From Melieria omissa (Eukaryota > Arthropoda > Insecta > Diptera > Ulidiidae), in contig OZ020267.1 in the NCBI GenBank assembly GCA_963971225.1, positions 31,293,298 to 31,357,297 of the forward strand: 64,000 nt of DNA, in the 5' to 3' direction. Positions 33,601-43,866 of this stretch are shown piece after piece. The notes under the pieces are model-generated. The model made no database searches. It was given only the letters and a program-made list of their open reading frames with translations, and was not told the DNA's origin. The translations under genes and the position numbers were made by a program. Every line of letters starts with the position of its first letter. Position 1 is the first letter of the stretch.

Positions 33601-34920
33601 CTCGCACAATTCACTGCAAGTGTTGAATGAAAGGGAAGGGAATGGAATGGAAGGGCCGCCGAGGCAGCGTATCTCTGTTTGCGTTCTGCGCCTTGTCGGC
33701 TCTGAGTTTTTGTGAATGAATTTCGGACGCAATCCGACTCTGGACGCAGTCGATAGCGCAGAGCGGAGAGCGCTATCACACAGATACTCGCGCGCACGCA
33801 CACTCGGCCGTCGTCGCTGTCGCTGTTGCTCTCTCGCTCGTGCATTTCGTGGCCGTTTGTGGGTGTGTGTGCGCGCCCGTTGCTTAGGATATGTTGATGA
33901 TCGTCAGCGCCAGCGACACGATCGCCTCGCTTCAGTTTGGCTTTACGAATCCAATAGATACAGAACGTTTTGTTGTACATTTTTATCGTGCAGAAACGTT
34001 GCTATTTTTGTGTAAATTTCCACCATATTCTACGCGCACCAACTCGAAATTGTTTATCTGTGCGGTTGGCGTGATTTCGGTGCATTTTCGTGAATTTTTT
34101 TAAGCCGGAAAACGTGTGCGTAACAAGTGCCATTAAATTACCTGCAGATAAACGATGAAAATCTCAAAGAAAATTTATACTCATTGTTGTTGTTGTTGTT
34201 TGCTGCGGTGCTAGTTGTATTGGCTGTTGTTGCTGAGATGGTTGCATTGGCTAATGGTGTTGTTGTTGTTGTTGTGATTGAAACATATGTTAATGCCGCA
34301 GTGGAAGTGAATCAATGAATTGTGAAGCATCTGTGTGCATTGTTAAAGGAACTTTGTGCCTTTGACAGCTACATTTGACAGTTGCTGGGTTGGGATATTT
34401 TTGTGTGTGAATTTGTAAAGTTTTTACTCTAAAAACTTGAAATTATAAACAGTGATAAGTGAAAACTCCAGTGAGACATTGCAGAAGTGAGGCAAAGTGG
34501 CAGCTCCACTGTGTTTAAGTGTTCAAAACAATTTTTTGCAATTAATTAAAACAGTTTCGACTGCATAACTGTTGAACAGCTTGAAGTGTTGTGTAAAACA
34601 TTTAGTGATAAATCCTTAAAAATAATAAGAAAATATCTCTTTGTGGAAAACCCCAAAAAATTTCGAGTCTAACTAAAATTTTTTCAATGCCATAACGCAA
34701 ACTAAAATCTTAACCTTAAATCGATTACAATTTTCTTATTTTACTGTTGCTGAGTTTGTGAAAATCCAAGAAAACAAACAACGAAGGCGATTCAAGTGAC
34801 ATTTAATAACAATTAACTTAATAACTCGTATCTATCGTAACTTCCATACCTAACCTAACTTAGTAACTCGTAAAATCAACGCAAAACGAAATCTCCGTGT
34901 AGTTAAAATCTTGCAGTTCC
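33601..34920 (+). promoter_or_regulatory. Candidate pnt promoter and 5'UTR-like region
   Basis: 33601-33860 is a GC-rich, CpG-containing stretch with GAGAGCG / CGCTCTC and CTCTCGCTCG motifs of the GAGA type. An initiator-like ttcagtttg occurs at 33931-33939. From about 34360 to 34920 the sequence turns A-rich and short-stop-rich ('agtgataagtgaaaac', 'gtgaaaatccaagaaaac'), which resembles fly 5'UTR leaders. It lies 6 kb upstream of the first PNT exon on the same strand. No ATG-bearing exon that would splice in the required phase was found, so this is inference only. A 205-codon minus-strand frame overlaps 33363-33980 but has no domain. Confidence 0.25.
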
Positions 34921-34929
34921 TTTAAATTA

Positions 34930-35090
34930 TTGTTTTGATCAGAGAAATTCAGTTAAAAATATGCTGAGGTATTAAATGTGGTTCGATTTTTGAAGTAATT
35001 TTGTTACTTTTGTTTTGATCAGAGAAATTCAGTTATAAAAGTGCTGAGGTATCAAATGCAGTTAGAGTTTTGAAGTCATTTTAGTTAGTA
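34930..35090. repeat. 80 bp tandem duplication
   Basis: 'tgttttgatcagagaaattc' occurs at 34931 and 35011, exactly 80 bp apart, followed in both by tgctgaggtat.aaatg and ttgaagt.att. Two copies. Confidence 0.9.
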
Positions 35091-35904
35091 ATGGTTTTTT
35101 CGTTAGATTTTTGAAGACACTATTGTCGATCATTGATTTTATGTTCAAGTTTTGAAGTCACTATTGTCACTAATCAGATGAGTCAAAGAGTTAATACTAT
35201 TGTCAGCATTCCAACATAATTCAGTTTCGTTGACTCTAATATTTCTTGTGTAATAGAGCCTCAATGTGATCTACATTTTTTCACTGCTTGAGTCAGCATT
35301 GTTAGAAACCGACAATTTTGGAATATTTAATGACCTTATTCTTAATGCTACAAAACCTAAGTGATTTCTTGGGAAACCTTGGAACACATTCTTTGCTCTT
35401 CTGCAACTATCTCAAGTTGAGGCCTCCAAGTCACTGCTGTAGTTCGCTGGAAATAGCGATCACTTTTACATTGATCTCCCAACACTCAGGAGCTCTTAGT
35501 GGTACCGCTAGAGACCCAAAATGGTTTATGCTTTGCCGACTTGACCAGTTTGCCTAACTTAACTTAAATCTTATTGAGATTTTGATGCCAATAAGTGAAA
35601 GTGATCCAGTCAAAACATAATTGTTCCTAATGGAAAATGTTCAAACATGAATTATTTTCAATGTTCTAAATCATCATCATCAATCAGCAAAGTCTTTATT
35701 ATTTTTAGAGTTCTTAGCGTCGGTACTATTTAATGGCTATCGTCATTGCATATGTCAAAGTAATCAAAAAGTAACGATTTAAATATGACTTGCGCTTAAA
35801 AAATTCCGGATCTCTCCGTGTCCTTTAGTGCCACTGTGATTTTCAATCATTTTCATCTTCAGCTTCAGTCATCTTCCAATCCAATTGGAAATTTAAAATA
35901 AGTT
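35091..35904. other. No gene recognised
   Basis: AT-rich to mixed DNA; a further weak 'ttttgaagtcactattgtc' motif recurs near 35110-35170. No domain. Confidence 0.35.
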
Positions 35905-35975
35905 AGGATAGGTTAAAGTGGCTGCCTGGGCACGGGACTTGCCGAAAGAGACACTCAGGCGAGAGACTTTCAGGA
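35905..35975 (-). repeat. LINE-3'-end-like interspersed fragment
   Basis: A GGTTA-type tail (ttaggataggtta) is followed by gtggctgcctgggcacggga and cttgccgaaagagacac, the same order as at 46052. Confidence 0.65.
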
Positions 35976-36109
35976 GAAAGTGATCTAACTTACTGCAAGT
36001 CAAGATGGATATACAATTTGGATTATTTAACAATATTGGGAAAAATTTTGATTTTTTTTTGTGTCTATAATATTTTGTGAAATTGTAAAGTTCCAAGAAT
36101 TGTTGCTCC

Positions 36110-37855
36110 CTTCGCTTAGAGATCCTCGAGTTGTTGAATCTTTCTTTTTCTATGTCGGAAATATAGTCCAGACAATTGGAGTCTGATTTGAAGTTTAGGT
36201 TGGGATTGTCTGTTCTGTAAAATTTTGTGTAGGCTAGTGTTGTTTTTTTTCTTAGTTTCGGTTACTTTAGTGTCCACTTTTGGTTACTTAAGTTGCCACT
36301 TTTCGTTTCTTAGAAGATTTTGGCAGACAAGTTGTTGAAATTCTCTTCTTCTTTGTTGGCTTTCGGATCCAGATATTTGGTGTCTGATTGGAACACTTCG
36401 TGTACGATCGGATTGTTTGATTTGTGTAGGCTAGTGTTGTGTGGTTCCTTCGTTTACTCCTCAAAGACACTTGGTTACTTTAGTGTCCACTTTTGGTTAC
36501 TTAAGTTGCCATTTTTCGTTTTTTAGAAGATTTTGGCAGAGAAGCTGTTGAAATTCTCTTCTTCTTTGTTGGCTTTCGGATCCAGATGTTTGGTGTCTGA
36601 TTGGAAAATTTTGTGTATGCTCGGATTGTTTGGTTTTTTCATTTTCACCTCAAACTCGGATAGGTTTGTTGCTACTTTTGGTTACTTTAGTTGCCACTTT
36701 CAGTTATTTCGTAGTTTTTGGCTGCTGGGATTGCCTGTTCTGTAAAATTTTGTGTAGGCTAGTGTTGTCTGGTTTCTTCGTTTACTCCTCAGAGACACTC
36801 GGTTACTTTAGTGTGGACTTTTGGTTACTAAAGTTGCCACTTTTCGTTTTTTAGAAGATTTTGGCAGACAAGTTGTTCAAATTATCATCTTCTTTGTTGG
36901 CTTTCGGATCCAGATATTTGGTGTCTGATTGGAAAATTTCGTGTACGCTCGGATTGTTTGGTTTCTTTATTTACACCTTAAACTCAAACTCGGTTAATGC
37001 TACTTTTGGTCACCTTTGTTGCCACTTTCGGTTATTTCGTAATTTCTGAGAGCCAAGCTATTGAATGCCTCTTCCTCTTTATTGGCTTTCGAATCCAGAC
37101 ATTTGGAATGTGATTTGAAAATTTCATTAACGCTGGAGTTGTATGGTTTCTTCGTTTACTTCTCAAAGGCAATCGGTTACATTAGTTGCCACTTTTGGTT
37201 ACTTTAGTTGCCACTTTTGGTTATTTCGTAGTTTTTGGCTGTCAAGCTATTGAATCTTCTCTCCATTTTTTTGGCTTTCGAATCCAAACAATTCAGAGTC
37301 TGATTCATTAACGTTGGACTTGTATGGTTTCTTCGTTTACTCCTTAATGGCATTCGATTACTTTAGTGTCCACTTTTGGTTACTTTAGTTGCCACTTTCA
37401 GTTATTTCGTAGTTTTTGGCTGTCAAGCTATTGAATCTTCTCTCCCTTTTTGTTGGCTTTACAGTTCAGACAGTTGGGACTTCATTTGAACCATCTATGC
37501 TGGTCTGATATCTTCGTTTACACCTTTACGACACTCGGTTATATAAGTTGTCACTTTCTGTAATTAAGTGAATTTTTTTCGTCAATTAGTTGTTGTTGAT
37601 TTTTGCCAGTCAAGCTATTGAATGCCTCTTCCTCTTTGGTGGCTTTTGAATACAGACAATTGGAATCTGATTTGAAAATTTCATTAATGCTGGAGTTGCC
37701 TGGTTTCTTCGCCTACTACTTAACGACACTCGGTTACTTTAGTGTCCACATTTGGTTACTTTATTTGCCACTTTCTTTAACTTTAGTTACCACTTTTTAC
37801 TTTAGTAATTTTTCGCAATCATTCACTTCTTTGAAATTACAAATGCGTCCGCAAT
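36110..37855. repeat. ~187 bp satellite array
   Basis: A unit holding 'cttttggttactttagttgc', 'ttttggcagacaagttgttg', 'cttctttgttggctttcg' and 'gtctgattggaaaatttc' is repeated about nine times. The 'cagacaagttgtt / gtcaagctattga' point falls near 36325, 36538, 36866, 37052, 37240, 37424 and 37610, giving a modal period of 184-189 bp with some longer intervals. Repeated plus-strand frames starting MADKLLKFSSSLLAFGS simply reflect the unit. Confidence 0.92.
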
Positions 37856-37859
37856 TTTT

Positions 37860-39180
37860 GATTTAATAACAAATTAACAAAAAGAAAAAACCTATTAACT
37901 GCGCAGCCACTTGTTGAGTTTCAAAAGAAATTAAAGCTCTATTAAAAACGCATTAACACCCGCGTACAATTCCCAGTTTACTGACCATCACTTAATAACT
38001 GCGTGCGTCGTTTTTATTTCATTTCATTTTTTGTAATTTTTTTTTTGTTGCTGACAAACCGAGACAAACAGCATAATTAGAATTTCTCAGAGGCAGCAAC
38101 AAGAGGCGCAATAAAATTCACAGATCGGCGTCGCACAAATCATCAGACACAACCGCAGCCAGCAACCGTCAGTCCGTTTGTTCGTTCATCCACCCAAGGG
38201 GCTCACCCACCGCCGGCTGCCAGACAGCCACGCCGCACCAATGACTCTGCCTTGGTGCACCAATAAATGAGCACAGCCCACTTTATGGCTGTCAAGCAAA
38301 TGGCCCAGGCAGCCGTTCGACCGAAAGGGGAGAAGTGAGAAAGCCAGTCGGCGAAAGAAAGAAAGAAAGGGTCACGACTTTCATTGACATTGCAGGTCAA
38401 ATGGCTGATTTGATTTCACACTCGCAACAATGAAAGTGTTGCTATTGTTGTTGCTGTTGTGGTTGTTGTTGTCGACGATCTTGTTATCGCTGTGTTTACT
38501 GCAGTTTAATTGTATCGCCGCTTGCTGGCGTTTTATTGTCGATGTTGTTTTTGTTTCTAACAATCTGATTGAATTCGAGCCCAACAAACTGTTTGACTTT
38601 TGCCCCAAAATGCGACTGCGATGTCTGATACAATTACGAGTTTATTTATGTGTGTGTGTGTGTGTGTGTGTTGGGGTTTGTACTGAATGCGGGAGGCTGC
38701 TGCTTTCTAGACAATGTGACTGACTATTTCCGCAGCTGAAATTTGCAAGTGGCACAAATTTTTAGTTTTGATTGCTTGCACACTTTCGGCACAGTTACTA
38801 ATTTCAATACAACAAATTTAATGTCAAATTTATTAACCAACAGTCGGCTGAAATTTTACGCTTTAGTCTATTTGGATTTGAGTTTTTTTTGCCAATAAAC
38901 ATCTAAACAACAACAAACGCAGTGAATTTCTGCACACAAATGCCAAACAGTGACGAGTGACAAGTGAATTGTTTAATTGTTTAAAAAATTGCCCAATAAA
39001 AAAACAACAGCATCGAGAGCATTGAAAGAATGACAAATGAATGGATTGATTGCACCACGTGGCAGCCAGCTGTACGGTTGCTTAATAATAATTACAATTA
39101 CAATTTTTCGCAAAAATTCAACTTGAAATCGCACAAACCGCAGCAGCTGCACACTGCCGCTGGCCGTTTGAAAGGTGATG
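37860..39180. other. Higher-GC intronic island
   Basis: No gene recognised. A 97-codon plus frame (38430-38723) starts with a Leu-rich stretch that is only a translated GTT repeat and ends in (TG)n (38648-38669), so I do not accept it. (GAAA)n at about 38354-38367. Confidence 0.4.
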
Positions 39181-39795
39181 TTTCTAAAGATGGTTAAAAA
39201 ATAATTTTTTTTTAATTAGAATATATAACTTTTTAGTTGTAACTATTTTTCAAATTTATTAATTAGAATTTTACTAGTTTTTAATTTATTATAATTTTAT
39301 AATTTAATTAATTATAATTTTATTTAAACAATGACAATGGTTAAAAGAAAGTTTTGGGTCATGAAAAAAACTAAACTAAAAACAAATTTAAAAAACTAGA
39401 GCTCAAAAAATGTGTTTGTTTTAAGTGAATTACTTTTGTTTCTTCTGTCAATCAATGTCAGGAAAGTTGCTCACAAAGATTTGTTTGGTTTCACAGTTGC
39501 AATCCGAAAGATTATCTCAAACGATATTATCTCATTACTGTTTTTTTGTAACTGTTAAAGTAGTGATTTATATAATAGAGAAAGCTATTTCCATTAGTAA
39601 ATTCTTACTTTTTCTGTTTATATATAGAAAATATTTTTGATATATTGATATCTTTAATCGCACTAGCCAGAAGACAAATCGATGGACAACTTCCATATAG
39701 GTGACTGAGTCTTTTACCCTCATAATTATTATTGTTGTTATTGTTTAACACTAGAAGGACCGCAAGTTTTCCATACCTACAAAGACTACATAATA
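39181..39795. other. No feature seen
   Basis: AT-rich DNA with no supported feature; a short TATTGTTGTTATTG run near 39730. Confidence 0.35.
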
Positions 39796-39980
39796 CAGTC
39801 GTGTCTGGGTATAGTGAACCCCTTATATAGTGAACACCCAAATTTTGACATCGAGCCTGTTCAAGCAAAAAACAAAAAGTGTATTTTGAGCAAACAAAAC
39901 GAGTTTTTGAACAAAAATGTTAACCTTAATACAGTGAACAGGCCTTGCAATAATAAGTTCACTATATCCAGACATCACTG
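39796..39980. mobile_element. pogo/Tigger-like MITE, 185 bp
   Basis: 24 bp inverted ends with three mismatches (CAGTCGTGTCTGGGTATAGT from 39796; the other end's complement is CAGTGATGTCTGGATATAGT) are flanked by TA (39794-39795, 39981-39982). CAGT-starting ends with TA duplication fit the pogo/Tigger branch of Tc1/mariner. The tatagtgaac motif repeats sub-terminally at 39825-39834. Confidence 0.85.
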
Positions 39981-39982
39981 TA

Positions 39983-40342
39983 TTCTTATTATATCTGCTG
40001 ATATCTCGAAAAGTACACATCGGATTTGGCTATTTGTAATTGCAGAACACTTAATTGTAGAACCAATAAAAAACTAAAAGTCATCCACGCCAAAGTTGAT
40101 AGAACTCCAGTGAGGATATGTAGATCCTTCTTTAGCATGAGGAGATTTCTGGCTACTCCTCTGTCTAGAATTAGGAACCTTTTTGGGCTGTCGTAGTTCC
40201 GTTTGTTGGTCTGTTGCTCGGAAAATTTCGGTCTTAGCCATTCTTGAACTTGTGTCTTCTCTAGAAAGCCCACAAAATGTTGTGCACGGTTTTTGATATT
40301 GAACTTAAAGTTTGCGTTTGAATCGGCAATGATCTAATTTAA
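39983..40342. other. No gene recognised
   Basis: A 94-codon minus frame (39989-40273) without a recognisable domain; may be relic mobile DNA. Confidence 0.3.
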
Positions 40343-40578
40343 TTCTTTCGGGACTACTGGGATAATACCTCCCAGCAGGTTTTTAATGCCCCTCGGAACA
40401 ATTATTTAAATCTTACGGCCCACGTAAAATATTTTTCCGATTTTGGTGTTCCCGCATAAAAGGATGATTTCAGGATTTGCGAGCATCCAATATAATTTTC
40501 TAACCCCAACATTCATAGCGTGAGAATATTTCTACTGAGAGTATTTTGGATTTCAAAATTAAACTCCGTCCCGAAAGG
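40343..40578. mobile_element. piggyBac-like MITE, ~236 bp (decayed)
   Basis: The left end ttctttcgggac (after TTAA 40339-40342) and the right end gtcccgaaaggg (before TTAC 40579-40582) form a 12 bp inverted repeat with two mismatches. The restored end pattern CCCTTTCGGGAC is similar to the other TTAA elements here. The right duplication has decayed by one base. Confidence 0.65.
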
Positions 40579-40722
40579 GTTACGGAAATCGAAATTTATG
40601 AAAAACGATTTGAAATCACCTGTCAAGACTGATCATCTGTCAGACTGATTACTGCACTCGTTTACCTAGAATACTTCAATTAAATATTTTTAATTAATTA
40701 TTGTTTTTGTTCTTTATTTCAG

Positions 40723-40839
40723 ATGTGCCCACACAAATACCACCACTCACGCCCGGCACCAATCGAAAGGTAGCCGAAGTGTTAAAGGCCTCGTTTGCCT
40801 CCTGGGAGAAGGAGGTGCAGAACTGCAATATTACCAAAG
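40723..40839 (+). CDS. pnt: pointed exon: MAPK site and start of PNT domain
   Basis: Internal coding exon of the ETS factor Pointed, P2-type isoform, a nuclear transcriptional activator acting downstream of receptor tyrosine kinase/Ras/MAPK signalling. The acceptor is tttatttcag (40713-40722) and the donor g/gtgagt at 40840. The first two bases complete an Asp codon and the last base opens the next Asp. It reads [20 protein letters not shown], then [21 protein letters not shown] at 40746-40754 corresponds to the MAPK acceptor Thr of PntP2 and vertebrate ETS1/2 (established), here the codon at 40749-40751. [16 protein letters not shown] begins the PNT/SAM helical fold. The exon is 117 bp with phase 1 at both ends. 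The upstream exon supplying the G is not in the window as far as I can see. Confidence 0.96.
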
Positions 40840-41100
40840 GTGAGTGACAATAAAATTTTATAAAACTTTATTATTCAATGCTATTAAATATTCGTTTTGA
40901 ATGAAATCGAGTGCAATCCAAGTTAGAGTGTAAAAGTTCGGTTCAAATTCAATCAAGTGATTTGATTCCATTTGCTTCTTTTAAAAAATTCATAATTGAT
41001 TTGAGCAAAATGAATTAATATAGTTCATTGGTTGTTGAAAAAAGTTTGTAAGAATAGGAATAAACTTCATCATTAATTTATATACATATCTATAATTGTT
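40840..41100 (+). other. Intron, proximal part
   Basis: Begins with donor gtgagt. AT-rich with no repeat terminus recognised before the tandem array at 41.1 kb. Confidence 0.6.
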
Positions 41101-42260
41101 TGTCATGACTGACTGATTGACTGATTTATTATCGCCAAGCCCCAACCGCTGGAGCTACAAACATGAAATGTGAACAGTAGAACCTCCGCTAAGAAAGGAT
41201 TTTCTTGAAATTCGAGGTCTACAGGGTCAAAACATGGATTAAGGTTTTGTATGAAGAAACGTTATTTAACCCATTTGGCGCCTCTAGTTTCAAATTTTCA
41301 AGCATTACTTGTTCTATTCCACTTATTATTACATCAGACAGAGATGTAGTTCGTTAAAATTATAACAATTTGACATGAAAGATATCACTTATAGGCTTGG
41401 AAACCGAAAGTAAAAACGTTTATAAGAACCTGATGGTTTCTACTTTTATATTTATGTGGTCTTTTTGTTAAAATATTGCTGCTGTTTTTGTTTTAACGGG
41501 TAATGGTAGGGGGTAGGTAGATGTGGCGGCCCTCACGAGAGCGCACGTAGGCCAAAATTAGGCCCATTGTGATGCCACTGGATCGTTATCCCCTTCTTAT
41601 TAGTCGGTCTCAAACCAACCTGAACAAATAATTAAGCGTATTAGGCCTTTAGTGTCGACATTTGATATATAGGCGAGGTTGGCGTTGTGGTAAAAACCTA
41701 TGTGTGTTTGCGAGTCCTGTAAAGAGCAGGGCAGGTGCAAAGGAAGTGTAGAATGGTTTCTTCCTCTTTTTATGTCTCTGTAGCTAAAGCAGAAATCGTT
41801 GGCTAGATGGCCGTAGCGGGTTATGAGTCTATTGATTTGAAACTTGGTAATTACACTTCAAATAAATTGAAATTTTTTGAAAATCAAAATTTAACGGACT
41901 CAACAGTGGGTTAAGGTTTATATAAGTGAAGACTAAGAGAAATCATGAACCGATGGGCTTATTGCTCTCAAAATTGGCGAAAACACTTGAAATCAAAAAT
42001 AATAAGCCGCAAGATTTCATTTTTTTCTTTAAATTAATTTGTGACAGGGTCAACAATGGGTTAAAAAATCTGTATAGGAAAACTGAAAGCACATGAATTA
42101 ATGGGCGTACTGACTTTAAACATGTTGAAAGTATTCTTTGTGAGAAATAATTCGACCAGTTTTTTTTAATTTTATTTTTTTAATCAAAATCTGACGAAGT
42201 CAACAATGGGCTATTTAATTACTTTAGTAGATTTTAAATCAAAAACATTTTAACCCTTTC
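41101..42260. repeat. Degenerate array, 'gggtcaacaatgggttaa' family
   Basis: Starts with actgatttattatcgccaag and 'accgctggagctacaaacat', a head also present at 47865. A motif like gggtcaacaatgggttaa then repeats near 41885, 42048 and 42195, with frequent 'cgaaaatcaaaatctgac' spacers. A LINE 3' fragment (41505-41830) splits the array. Confidence 0.75.
41505..41830 (-). pseudogene. LINE C-terminus and 3'UTR, decayed
   Basis: On the minus strand FCFSYRDIKR is followed, one frameshift later, by EETILHFLCTC (about 41795-41715), the same C-terminal knuckle as at 2423 and 24.0 kb. Towards lower coordinates comes the 3'UTR core ggcccattgtgatgccac (41560-41577) and then a GGTAG-rich tail at about 41500-41520. 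The orientation of body, UTR and tail is consistent with a 5'-truncated insertion. Confidence 0.7.
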
Positions 42261-42789
42261 CTTCCCATGGTAGTCATATGGCTACCAAATTCAAATTTGG
42301 AATTTCGATGTATAATTTTCGATTTTGTCCCCATTCTATGAATTGTATCGCTTAAAAGAAACATTGTTCTGAGCTTTTTCAGCAAAATATGTAGTTTGTT
42401 TTTATGGGAACATTGAAAATTTTTAACATTTGTGCAACGGTTCCCGCTCGACAGGGCAGCAGAATTAAATGGCAAAAATGTAATATTGTTCTATGTTTAA
42501 CAAAGGACACCAAATAACTCTAAAATTCTAACAAATAACTCTAAAAACTTGTAAATAAGGGACATTTTGTTTTCATATAAAATATGTTTTAATTTTGCTT
42601 CATAAAAGCCCAGTGTAGTCTAGTGTAGTATGGCTACATCCTCCTCGCACCTCCCACTGGAAAGTCGAAACCATTTTAAATATGATGCAAAATACTTTTA
42701 AATAGTTCTCTCGTTTCAAATAACCAACTTCCACTTGGTTTCTATGGCTGTTTCTAAGCATTTCAAATGATAAATAATTATTATCATAA
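42261..42789. other. Unassigned, with lone TTAA terminus
   Basis: TTAACCCTTTCCTTCCC at 42250-42266 looks like one end of a TTAA MITE, followed by a palindromic ggtagtcatatggctacc. I could not find its partner. The rest is AT-rich. Confidence 0.35.
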
Positions 42790-43191
42790 ATACAATTTAT
42801 CATAAAACAACTTACAAGATATGACAAACTACACCTTAGATCGTGTACACAAAGAATCACCTTACCACGGAAATCAGGAGGGCGAGGGCTCACCGATATA
42901 CAAAACTTACACAATAAACAAATTATAAAACTAAGATATTACTTCCAACAAATTGATGAACCCCTACATGCCGCCATAGTTAAAGTCGATGAACAATACA
43001 CACCACTCCATCTCAGTAATCTGGATAAACAATACAACATACAGTCAATAGAAGAAAAAAAGACACAATGGGCAGGAAAGGAGCTACATGGAAGACACCC
43101 ACACATAATGCAAAGCAACAACATAGATAAAGACAACACATATATGTTAGAAGTGCAAATCAAAGGACTTTTTAAGTCTTCTTCTTCTTCT
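42790..43191 (+). pseudogene. Non-LTR RT C-terminal domain, no ATG
   Basis: A 134-codon frame without an upstream Met runs from a stop at 42787-42789 to TGA 43192-43194. It contains RITLPRKSGGRGLTDIQNLH, KLRYYF, LHAAIVKVDEQYTPLHLS and WAGKELHGRHPHIMQ. The order 'LPR..GGRGL.DI.NLHN ... LH.AI...D..YTPL.LS ... W....LHGRHPH' is a conserved post-RT domain of a class of non-LTR retrotransposons (established pattern; the clade is not certain). The usual following 'W L..GELFPETEGF' is missing: after DKDNTYM the frame enters a 181 bp repeat and then a SINE tail, so the last ~15 codons are not retrotransposon. The RT active site is not adjacent. Confidence 0.8.
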
Positions 43192-43866
43192 TGACTGGCA
43201 CGACAGCCCGATTACGAGACTAAGGCTTAGCTACCCGCAACCAACCGTGTTGTGCGTGTGAATGTTTTTACAAGGTTGGAAGGGACCTACAGTTTTATGC
43301 CGATTCCGAACGGCGAGTTGGGAGCTTTTTCATAGGAAATTTTACTCTCAGAGGTTTACCATTTCTTGCTGAGAGGACAGCCGCCGAAAGAAACATGTTT
43401 GTTGTTTTCTTTTTTTTCGGTGTTAACGCAACGGAGTATTGAACTCGCGGAGTCTTGACTCGCGGCCCAAGGCACTAGCAAGCTGAGCTACGGCGGCTGA
43501 CTTTTCAACTGACTTTCGCTGTTTGGAAAAGGTGAACTCTCTTAATGTTTTGAAAAGTCAAAATGTAAACTAAGTATCGAACTTTCAAGTCGAACTTTTC
43601 AAGTTCAGTTTTCAAATATTGTGAATGCCCTTAGCGTAACATTCGACAGCAGTATTGATGTGCAATTAGAAGCACAAATCAAAGAACTCTTCAAGTTTGT
43701 TTCCTGAAAACAGTGAGTTCTCTGCGCGTCCTGGAAATTAAAAATGAAAACTGACTGTCAAACTTTTAGGTCAAACTTTTCAAGTTCAGTTTTCAAATAT
43801 TGTGAATGCCCTTAGCGTAACATTCGACAGCAGTATTGACGTACAATTAGAAGCACAAATCAAAGT
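43150..43866. repeat. 181 bp tandem repeat, ~2.5 copies
   Basis: Unit with gcacaaatcaaagaactctt, 'aacttttcaagttcagtttt' and 'atgcccttagcgtaacattc'; caattaga recurs at 43662 and 43843. The first copy is split by the SINE at 43177-43498. Confidence 0.85.
43177..43498 (-). mobile_element. tRNA-derived SINE, copy 3, with TSD
   Basis: The minus-strand 5' head is gccgccgtagctcagcttgc (A box about 43475-43490 plus) with a degenerate B box gagttcaatactcc (43433-43446 plus). The tail is (GAA)n at 43177-43191. The flank gacttttt.aag (43166-43176) and gacttttcaa (43499-43508) is a target-site duplication of about 10 bp. The middle shares 'gacctacagtttta..ccga.tccgaacgg' with copy 2. Confidence 0.85.

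Noticed and set aside
33363..33980. 205-codon minus frame
   Set aside because: Lies in GC-rich DNA where stops are rarer, overlaps open frames on the other strand, and shows no domain or splice context.
36320..36854. MADKLLKFSSS frames as a repeated small protein family
   Set aside because: They coincide with satellite units and shift phase or stop between units.
38430..38723. Apparent secreted protein with Leu-rich signal peptide
   Set aside because: The Leu stretch is a translated GTT repeat and the C-terminus is a translated (TG)n run.
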